The notes beneath the pieces are model-generated. The model was not told where the DNA came from. It ran no database searches and was given only the letters and a program-made list of their open reading frames with translations. A DNA stretch of 40,214 nt, taken from the NCBI GenBank assembly GCA_031284315.1, contig JAITAB010000050.1:1-40214 (forward strand), read 5' to 3'. Below are positions 15,277-22,136 of the stretch, piece by piece; positions within the stretch are counted from its first letter, which is position 1, and each line of letters opens with the position of its first letter. Position numbers and translations under genes: made by a program. Origin of the DNA: Campylobacteraceae bacterium (GTDB lineage Bacteria; Campylobacterota; Campylobacteria; Campylobacterales; Campylobacteraceae).

Positions 15277-16620
15277 ATGAAAAAAACGGGTATATTTGTA
15301 TTGATTTTAGCTGTTTTGGCAGGCGGTTTTCTTTTTTCGGTTTATTATACGGGCAAAAAAACAGATGAATTTTTTCATCACAACAATGGCGTTTTATACA
15401 ACAATTCGGGGCTTAAATGGGTTTTGACAGATTCAAAAAAGGAATTTTTCAGCGGCAAATATCAAACGGAGCTTTCTACTGATAACGAAACGCTGTTTAC
15501 TTTTGAACATAATGCGGAGTTTGGCATCAATATCAACCCTTTAGGCTTTGGCAATATAGACACGAAAATCAATATCACAGCGCAAAAAGAGCTTTCAAAA
15601 TTGAGCGATAAAGAGTTCAGGCTAAGAAGCGTAATAACGCTAAACGGCATTAATACCGATATTTTTGTAGAGGGCGGCGATATAAGCGAGTACAACATAT
15701 TTTCAGGCGAATTTGAAAACCTTACATGGAAAGACATAAATGCAAAAATTTTCGTATCGTTTAAAAAAGATTTATTTGATATTGACGCGTATATTCCGCT
15801 TGTCAAAATTGACGCTTCGCGCAGTGAATTTTTAATTCTAAAAGAGCAAAAGTACAAAGGCCGCTTCAGCAAGAAAGAGCTTGATTTGTGGCTTGGCAAT
15901 TGGGATATAAGCGCCGAAAGTATAGAATTTGATCTCATTGACATTAAATTTTTACTTTCAAATTTCAATTTTAAAACGCAAATCGGGCAGGATAAACCCT
16001 CCATGTTAAAACATGTCAATAAAATCTCTTTTGGCGAATTAGAATATCACAGTTTGCCCACAGGAGATGATTTATTGCTAAACGATGTGATATTTAATAT
16101 CAATTTTGAGAATTTAGACGCTAAAAGCATACGGGAAATAACGAAAACCTTTGAAATTGATGCGGCGGACGAACAGCAATTTGCCGCCGCTCTTATATCG
16201 TCTTCTGCCTATATGTCAGATATTTTTGCCAAACAGCCAAAGATTACGCTTGAAGAGTTCAGCGGCAAATATTCAAATGCGAGCGGCAAAATAAGCGGTT
16301 TTGTGCAATACATGGGCGGCGGAAATTTAGACGATTATACCGATTTTGCCAACCATATTGAGTTAAAGATAAATTTTGATATTGACGAAGATATTTTTAA
16401 GGAATTTTTCAAGCGGCAAATATACGCAAGTTATTACGGCTACGACCCCGAATATGAGGCAAATTTTGAAGAAAATATGGAAAATGAAGTTGCTTTAAGC
16501 ATGGAAAGCTTGGAAGAAACGCTCGGCGTAGGGTCTGAAAATGGCGCATACAAGGGAGTGTTTGAGTTTAAAAACGGCGAGTTTTCCTTGAATGGCAAAG
16601 TGTATGAGAAGGTATTTTAG
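15277..16620 (+). CDS. DUF945/YdgA-like membrane-anchored protein, copy 1
   Basis: 447 aa from the ATG at 15277, chosen because GGGAG lies 7 nt upstream; an ATG at 15265 adds only four residues. It has one N-terminal membrane helix (MKKTGIFVLILAVLAGGFLFSVYY) and then an exported beta-rich domain. The early segment NNSGLKWVLTDSKKEFFSGKYQTELS matches the region where YdgA/DUF945 proteins carry a conserved xxxRGxFxSxxxxxL pattern. The function of DUF945 is not established; YdgA is an inner-membrane-anchored periplasmic protein. The last ~60 residues are acidic. A related gene follows 41 nt downstream, so this is a tandem duplication that has diverged strongly. Confidence 0.72.
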   Translation: MKKTGIFVLILAVLAGGFLFSVYYTGKKTDEFFHHNNGVLYNNSGLKWVLTDSKKEFFSGKYQTELSTDNETLFTFEHNAEFGININPLGFGNIDTKINITAQKELSKLSDKEFRLRSVITLNGINTDIFVEGGDISEYNIFSGEFENLTWKDINAKIFVSFKKDLFDIDAYIPLVKIDASRSEFLILKEQKYKGRFSKKELDLWLGNWDISAESIEFDLIDIKFLLSNFNFKTQIGQDKPSMLKHVNKISFGELEYHSLPTGDDLLLNDVIFNINFENLDAKSIREITKTFEIDAADEQQFAAALISSSAYMSDIFAKQPKITLEEFSGKYSNASGKISGFVQYMGGGNLDDYTDFANHIELKINFDIDEDIFKEFFKRQIYASYYGYDPEYEANFEENMENEVALSMESLEETLGVGSENGAYKGVFEFKNGEFSLNGKVYEKVF

Positions 16621-16661
16621 CCAAAACATGGCGGGTATTTAATTTTTAATAAAGGTAAAAA

Positions 16662-18035
16662 ATGAAAAAGATTATACTCTTTTTTGCAGGCATTGTAATT
16701 GTTGCCGCGCTCTATTTTTGTTTTAGCGCGGCTTATGCAAACTATCAAGTTCACAAGTCTTTTACAAGCGAGGCGAGTTATTTTGATAGATTCGGCATCA
16801 AATATGAATTGGTTGAACAGCAAAGAGGCTTTTTAAATTCCGTGTATAAAACGAAATTATCAATGATAATATCGCGCGATATCGTCTTGGAAGCGACAGC
16901 GGAAAGCAGAGCGGAATTCGGCATAAAAGACTTAAATATTTTGAAAATCGGCAAAATATATACAAATTACGAATACAGCGGCAATATCAAAGACATATTC
17001 GGTGAAAATATGTTCAATTACATAGCAAATAATATGAAAAATGTGGTTTTTGACATAAAGTTTGACGGCATTACGGGCAAAATAACGCAAGAGCCGCAAA
17101 GCCTTACTTATGAGATTGACTTGTCGGACGCGTTAGGTTTGCCTGTTGAGGAAAAAATGCAGATTACATACGATATCGGCGCGGCTTCGCAAGAGATAAA
17201 AGTGTCGTTTGATTCGCAAAATATTTTCATCAGCCAGCATATTGACGAATTGACATCGCAAAGCAACGTTTTAAATCAAACGGCGAAGATAGAAGAGGTG
17301 GATTACGATATCGCGCTAAACAAAAATGATATCGGCACATGGCTTGGACACATAAAAAGTACGGCGAAAAGATATGATTTGCATGTTGAAGATATCGCAG
17401 GCTCTTTTACAAATTACAAGGCGAGCGCATCCGCTGAAGAGGAAAATGACGATTTGCTTTCTATAAATCTAAAAAGCAGCGCAGACGAGCTTGCGTTGGA
17501 GAGCAAAGATATTAACTTTAAGATAAAAGATTTTCTTGTGGATATAACTGTTTCGCATCTTGAACAAAGCGGCATCAATAATATCGCAAACAAACTCTCA
17601 AAAATCAATCTTGGCATGGGAGAAACCGAAAAAACACTGCTTTTGGGGTCAGCCGGTGTAGATATTGTACCGCTTTTAAAATTCCACCCGAAGATAAGTT
17701 TGACATTCGCAGGAAGTTATAACGGTTCAAAAACCAATGAAATAAGCGGGCATGTGCAGTATATCGGCGAAGATGCATTCAAAGTGAATATTCTCAACTT
17801 CATGGAGTATTTGGATTTTGAGTTAAAATACAGCATTGACAAAAATATGCTCATATCGCTATTGCAGCAATATGAGCGCGACAGAGGGGAAAGGCTCGGA
17901 TACAGTTTGTCCGAAGAAGAGATAGAGCAAATCGGCAAAGATTCTCTCTCTAAATTTCAGGAAATCGGCGCTGATATTGGCGGCGATATGATAAAGGGAG
18001 TGATAAATAAAAACACTAACTTCAGTTCTCTTTAA
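16662..18035 (+). CDS. DUF945/YdgA-like membrane-anchored protein, copy 2
   Basis: 457 aa: one membrane helix (KKIILFFAGIVIVAALYFCF) and a periplasmic beta-rich domain. The QQRGFLNSVYKTKLSM segment (residues ~52-67) is the DUF945 signature, and the order of segments parallels copy 1: EFGIKDLNILKIGKI against EFGININPLGFGNI, DIGTWLGHI against LDLWLGNWDI, and SGHVQYIGEDAF against SGFVQYMGGGNL. It has an AAAGGT ribosome-binding site. Lengths are near equal and identity is clearly low, which points to an old duplication. Function unknown. Confidence 0.74.
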   Translation: MKKIILFFAGIVIVAALYFCFSAAYANYQVHKSFTSEASYFDRFGIKYELVEQQRGFLNSVYKTKLSMIISRDIVLEATAESRAEFGIKDLNILKIGKIYTNYEYSGNIKDIFGENMFNYIANNMKNVVFDIKFDGITGKITQEPQSLTYEIDLSDALGLPVEEKMQITYDIGAASQEIKVSFDSQNIFISQHIDELTSQSNVLNQTAKIEEVDYDIALNKNDIGTWLGHIKSTAKRYDLHVEDIAGSFTNYKASASAEEENDDLLSINLKSSADELALESKDINFKIKDFLVDITVSHLEQSGINNIANKLSKINLGMGETEKTLLLGSAGVDIVPLLKFHPKISLTFAGSYNGSKTNEISGHVQYIGEDAFKVNILNFMEYLDFELKYSIDKNMLISLLQQYERDRGERLGYSLSEEEIEQIGKDSLSKFQEIGADIGGDMIKGVINKNTNFSSL

Positions 18036-18048
18036 CTAACAAAAAATG

Positions 18049-18086
18049 CATGCGCGCTTTTGGGTTATAGTACAAAAGTGCGCATG
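18049..18086. repeat. Long imperfect inverted repeat (hairpin) after the DUF945 pair
   Basis: CATGCGCGCTTTTG (18049-18062) and CAAAAGTGCGCATG (18073-18086) pair over 14 positions with one G-T pair and a 10-nt loop. There is no T-run after it on the + strand, but read on the minus strand it is followed within 2 nt by TTTTTT. It may be an inefficient or bidirectional terminator for the DUF945 transcript. Confidence 0.55.
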
Positions 18087-18155
18087 ACTCATTAAAATAA
18101 GCAAAAAATAAGCAAAATTTATCATTTTCTAATCAAAACAATAGCTAACAAATAT

Positions 18156-18161
18156 TATAAT
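18156..18161 (+). promoter_or_regulatory. Probable -10 of nhaA
   Basis: TATAAT in an AT-rich stretch, ~60 nt before the preferred nhaA start and upstream of a small inverted repeat. No recognisable -35. Confidence 0.45.
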
Positions 18162-18181
18162 ATCAAAATTCAGTCAAACCG

Positions 18182-18199
18182 ATGATAGCGTGGTATCAT
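18182..18199. promoter_or_regulatory. Small inverted repeat upstream of nhaA, possible operator
   Basis: ATGATA (18182-18187) and TATCAT (18194-18199) are exact inverted copies 6 nt apart, placed between the -10 candidate and the ribosome-binding site. The position would suit a repressor site or a leader hairpin. No regulator is encoded nearby. Confidence 0.3.
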
Positions 18200-18221
18200 T
18201 ACAATTTACATGAGGTATAAA

Positions 18222-19571
18222 TTGAGTATTTTGGGCATGGGAGCTGCAAATCCTACAAAAAAAATCGGCAACTTTATAAATAACTTCGTCAAACAGGAAT
18301 CGTTCGGCGGTATTTTATTGTTTGTTGCCGCTATTTTAGCTCTTATTGCCGCTAATTCACCGCTTTTATCCGAAAAATATTTTGCGTTCTGGCATACGGA
18401 ATTTGGCATAACTATTGCGCATTTAAGTTTTATCAGAGACGCCCATTTTTGGGTAAATGACGCTTTGATGGCGTTTTTTTTCCTCATGATAGGACTTGAA
18501 GTTAAGCGCGAGATTTTGGTCGGCGAACTTTCAAGCTTTCAAAAAGCTATTTCGCCGATATTTGCTTCTGTAGGCGGCATGCTTTTTCCTATTTTGATAT
18601 TTTTGTATTTTACATACGGCGGCGAAGATATGCGCGGCTTTGCGATACCTATGGGAACGGATACGGCTTTTGCGCTCGGCGTTTTGATGCTCCTTGGCGG
18701 CAGGATACCGATAAAATTGAAAGTCTTTTTGGTAACGCTTGCCATTGCCGACGATATCGGAGCGATTTTAGTTATTGCAGTTTTTTATTCAGGCGACATA
18801 TCGCTTGATTATCTTGCGCTGGCTCTGGGCATAACAGCCGTTTTACTGCTTTTTAACAGATTTGGCGTGCGAACGCTTACGGTATATTTTATAGGCGGAC
18901 TGTTTTTATGGTATTTTTTTTATAAAAGCGGCATTCATGCGACTATTTCGGGCATAGTACTTGCCTTTACGATACCGATTCACTCAAAGATAAGCAGTTC
19001 GGGATTTTTGGAAAACTTGAGAATTGCGACAAATGTTTTTTATGCAAATGCGCCCAAAGACTCTGCGCAGGTACTTTTAAACGCTAAACAGAACAATGCT
19101 TTGGAGATGATAGTACAGGCGTATGATGAAGTCCAAAGCCCGCTTGTAAGGCTTGAACACCATTTGCACCCGCTAAGCGCCTATTTTATCATGCCTGTGT
19201 TTGCATTTGCGAACGCGGGAGTTATTATTGAGGGCGGATTTGAATTTGACAATCTTTTCTGGGGCATAGCGGCGGGACTGTTCATAGGAAAGCCTTTGGG
19301 CATATTTTTGTTTACGTTTATTTTGGATATTTTGGGCATTTCAAGGAAGCCGAGCAATCTCACATGGACGCAAATACTTGGCGTGGGACTTGTAGCGGGA
19401 ATCGGTTTTACCATGTCTGTGCTTATATCCAATCTCGCTTTTCAGGACAAACTCGCGGCGCATGCAACGCTTTCGGTTTTGATAGCGTCTCTTGCGGCTA
19501 CAATCGTATCTATGAGCTTTTTCTTTATATTTTCAAAGAAAGAGAGCATTGTCCCAAAAGATAAAATATGA
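18222..19571 (+). CDS. nhaA: Na+/H+ antiporter NhaA
   Basis: 449 aa from a TTG at 18222 that has GAGGT 5 nt upstream; an ATG at 18210 is in frame but has no ribosome-binding site, so the TTG is preferred. It has ~12 transmembrane helices. NhaA hallmarks: PIGTDTAFAL-like text read as IPMGTDTAFALGVL, the ion-binding double aspartate in LAIADDIGAILVIAVFY, YFxxSGIHATISGI, and the ending VAGIGFTMSVLISNLAF. It expels Na+ in exchange for H+ across the inner membrane. It is longer than E. coli NhaA (388 aa) because of an insertion around QVLLNAKQNNALEMIVQAY, which is common in Campylobacterota versions. The next gene starts 24 nt after its stop. Confidence 0.93.
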   Translation: MSILGMGAANPTKKIGNFINNFVKQESFGGILLFVAAILALIAANSPLLSEKYFAFWHTEFGITIAHLSFIRDAHFWVNDALMAFFFLMIGLEVKREILVGELSSFQKAISPIFASVGGMLFPILIFLYFTYGGEDMRGFAIPMGTDTAFALGVLMLLGGRIPIKLKVFLVTLAIADDIGAILVIAVFYSGDISLDYLALALGITAVLLLFNRFGVRTLTVYFIGGLFLWYFFYKSGIHATISGIVLAFTIPIHSKISSSGFLENLRIATNVFYANAPKDSAQVLLNAKQNNALEMIVQAYDEVQSPLVRLEHHLHPLSAYFIMPVFAFANAGVIIEGGFEFDNLFWGIAAGLFIGKPLGIFLFTFILDILGISRKPSNLTWTQILGVGLVAGIGFTMSVLISNLAFQDKLAAHATLSVLIASLAATIVSMSFFFIFSKKESIVPKDKI

Positions 19572-19595
19572 TAATTTCAACTTTAAGGAATGCAC

Positions 19596-21239
19596 ATGCA
19601 CACATCGGAAGTTAATGTTCCAAACTATCAACTGCTTATCAAACAGCTTCTTTTTACGCCGCTGGCGTATAATCCGAATCAGGAGATAATATATAAAAAT
19701 CATTTTCGTATGACTTATGAGACATTTCACAAGCGCGTCTGTAAACTTGCTAATGTATTGATTGAGCTTGGCGTAAAAAAGGGCGATACTGTCGCGATTA
19801 TGGATTATGATTCGCACAGATATCTTGAATGTTATTTTGCGATACCTATGATAGGCGCGGTTATGCACATGATAAATGTCAGATTAAGTTCCGAACAGAT
19901 ACTTTATACGATTGACCATGCGCAAGACGATGTTATATTTATAAATAGCGAATTTTTGCCTATTATTGAGCAGATAAGAGGCAGGATAGATACTGTAAGG
20001 CATTATGTTTTGATGAATGAAGGAAATGACGAAGTACAGACTATTTTGCCGCTTGCAGGAGAGTATGAGGAACTGCTGCGCAACGCTTCGGGAGAGTTTG
20101 ATTTTCCTGATTTTGATGAAAATACGCGCGCTACGACTTTTTATACCACAGGCACTACGGGCATGCCAAAAGGCGTCTATTTTTCCCACCGTCAATTAAC
20201 GCTGCATACGATAGCGGCTTTGAACTCTTTCGGAACGCACACAGGACATGCGAATTTTCATCAGCAAGATGTGTATATGCCCATTACGCCGATGTTTCAT
20301 GTACATGCATGGGGATTTCCGTATATGGCTACTTTTATGGGTATCAAACAGGTATATCCGGGCAAATATATACCGGATTTGCTGCTTGAACTTGTGGAAA
20401 AAGAGGGCGTTACATGTTCGCACTGCGTACCTACGATTATGCACATGATACTAAATACTCCAAAAATAGACAGTATTGATTTGAGCCGATGGAAAGTTAT
20501 CATCGGCGGCGCGTCCATGTCTCCTGCGCAGGCTTTGTCGGCTATGAAAAAAGGCATAGATATATATGTAGGATACGGCATGAGCGAAACATGCCCCATA
20601 CTTTCTTTGGCTCAATTAACGCCCGAATCGCTTGAAAAGAGCGATGAAGAACAATCCGAAATAAGAACAAAAACGGGAAAACCGCTCGGGCTTGTGGATA
20701 TGAAGATTTTAAATGACGATATGCATGAAGTTGTGCATGACGGGCAGAGTACGGGCGAGATAGTCGTACGCGCTCCATGGCTTACGGCGGGATATTTAAA
20801 AGATCAAAAAAATTCGGAAAATCTTTGGAGGAGCGGATATTTGCATACGGGAGATATTGCGAACTGCGATGAAGAGGGCTATTTTAAGATAACGGATAGA
20901 GAAAAGGATATCATAAAAGTCGGCGGCGAATGGGTCTCATCGCTTGAACTTGAAGATATCATACATCATCATCCGTCTGTTTCCGAAGTTGCCGTTATAG
21001 CGATACCAGATGAGAAATGGGGCGAAAGACCGCTTGCGCTTGTCGTACCCAAAACAGACGACAAAAAAACGCTTGAAAAAGAGATAATTTTTCATGCAAA
21101 AGAGGTGATAAAAAACGGACTTATGGCACGCGAGAGTATGCTTTTGAAGGTGCATTTTGTAGAAAGCATAGATAAAACGAGCGTTGGTAAAATGGATAAA
21201 AAAACCATGCGGGAAAAGTATAGAAATCTATTTGCATGA
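19596..21239 (+). CDS. Fatty-acyl-CoA ligase (AMP-forming, AlkK-like)
   Basis: 547 aa from the ATG at 19596, which has AGGA 6 nt upstream; the ATG at 19590 is too close to it. It is an ANL-superfamily adenylating enzyme: P-loop-like TTFYTTGTTGMPKGVYFSH, the motif YVGYGMSETCPIL, HTGDIANCDEEGYFKITDR, hinge and lysine-rich DREKDIIKVGGEWVSS, and the C-terminal catalytic lysine in TSVGKMDKK. Length and motifs fit medium- or long-chain fatty acid:CoA ligases of the AlkK type. The substrate is not deducible. No beta-oxidation genes lie in the window; the enzyme could recycle exogenous or released fatty acids into phospholipids. Confidence 0.85.
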   Translation: MHTSEVNVPNYQLLIKQLLFTPLAYNPNQEIIYKNHFRMTYETFHKRVCKLANVLIELGVKKGDTVAIMDYDSHRYLECYFAIPMIGAVMHMINVRLSSEQILYTIDHAQDDVIFINSEFLPIIEQIRGRIDTVRHYVLMNEGNDEVQTILPLAGEYEELLRNASGEFDFPDFDENTRATTFYTTGTTGMPKGVYFSHRQLTLHTIAALNSFGTHTGHANFHQQDVYMPITPMFHVHAWGFPYMATFMGIKQVYPGKYIPDLLLELVEKEGVTCSHCVPTIMHMILNTPKIDSIDLSRWKVIIGGASMSPAQALSAMKKGIDIYVGYGMSETCPILSLAQLTPESLEKSDEEQSEIRTKTGKPLGLVDMKILNDDMHEVVHDGQSTGEIVVRAPWLTAGYLKDQKNSENLWRSGYLHTGDIANCDEEGYFKITDREKDIIKVGGEWVSSLELEDIIHHHPSVSEVAVIAIPDEKWGERPLALVVPKTDDKKTLEKEIIFHAKEVIKNGLMARESMLLKVHFVESIDKTSVGKMDKKTMREKYRNLFA

Positions 21240-22136
21240 GAGCCAAACAGGGCGCGGCTTTCGTTATTTTTATCCATGCGGCGTATTTTATCGTTTTTGA
21301 TGGGCTGCAAACGGCTAAAATGATAGCCGCAGTCAGCCGCGAGGCGCGTATTTAAAGTTTAAGTAAAATTATGCTTTTTGCCTTCGTTTTTGTGGATTAT
21401 TTTGCGCTTCGCAGTTTTTATTGTCATGGCAAAAAGCGTTGTTTTTCGGCGCTTTTTGCCGTTTTTTATTATTTCTGCGTTTGTTCCCAAACAAACGATT
21501 AGTCCGATTATTTTCACCATTTCTGCAAGCAGCTAAGAAAGCGATGAATGCGATGAAGGCAGGCGGAAATAATGCAAAGTTTTTCTGGATTGGCGCAACG
21601 CTTCTAATGACGGAAAGTTTTTGTAGTTTGGATTCCCGCTTTCGCGGGAATGACAGAAAGGGAACACATGTACACTTTGTTTATCGTTCGGTAGATGGAA
21701 TGACATAAAGGAGCGCGGGAATGACGAAAAGGGGCGTACATGTGCTTTATTTGTCGTTCTATCGCGGGAATTACCTCTCTCCGTCATTCCCGTGAAAGCG
21801 GGAATCCAAAAAAAGATTCACAAACAAATAAAGACAACATGAAAAAAATTGATATTTTTCTGTTTTTAGCTTTATTTTATGTTTTTATGTTTTAAAATTA
21901 TTATTGGATTCCCGCCTTCGCGGGAATGACGAAAAGACGGATTTTCACGCTTTGTATGAAGCGCGGGAATGACAAAAGGAGCGCATGTACACTTTATTTA
22001 TCGTTTGGTTGCGGGAATGACAGAAGGTTTTTTATAGATTGGCGCTCTTGTGATGATGGAGAGTGAGAACTTGGAGCTAAGAATTTTATTTTATACAGGC
22101 TATTTTTCATTTAAAATTTAAACTTGCGCTTAAAAA
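21240..22136. repeat. ~0.9 kb gene-free region with palindromic and 48-50 nt repeat units
   Basis: No ORF here looks real. Family A palindromes (GGATTCCCGC-n-GCGGGAATGAC) occur at 21627-21660 and 21904-21936, and inverted at 21782-21808; half-copies (GCGGGAATGAC followed by A and G) are at 21714-21731, 21961-21979 and 22011-22026. Between half-copies lies a second repeated module whose core is CATGTACACTTT: at 21667-21678, a variant CATGTGCTTT at 21739-21748, and at 21984-21995, each followed by TTATCGTT or TTGTCGTT. GAATGAC-to-GAATGAC (or GAATTAC) distances across these modules are 50, 49 and 48 nt. The whole looks like a cluster of decaying short mobile or REP-like elements, and it separates two convergent transcripts. 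Confidence 0.7.
21428..21467 (+). terminator. Rho-independent terminator downstream of the acyl-CoA ligase
   Basis: GGCAAAAAGCG (21428-21438) pairs perfectly over 11 bp with CGCTTTTTGCC (21450-21460) across an 11-nt loop, followed by GTTTTTT. It lies ~190 nt after the stop on the + strand and probably ends the nhaA-ligase transcript. Confidence 0.75.

Noticed and set aside
21421-21708. 95-aa ORF in the repeat region
   Set aside because: It runs through a terminator hairpin and a palindromic repeat, has no ribosome-binding site and no recognisable domain.
21627-22026. Possible CRISPR array from the regularly spaced GAATGAC motifs
   Set aside because: Repeats are short, differ in orientation and spacing, and the intervening segments resemble each other instead of being unique spacers; no cas genes.
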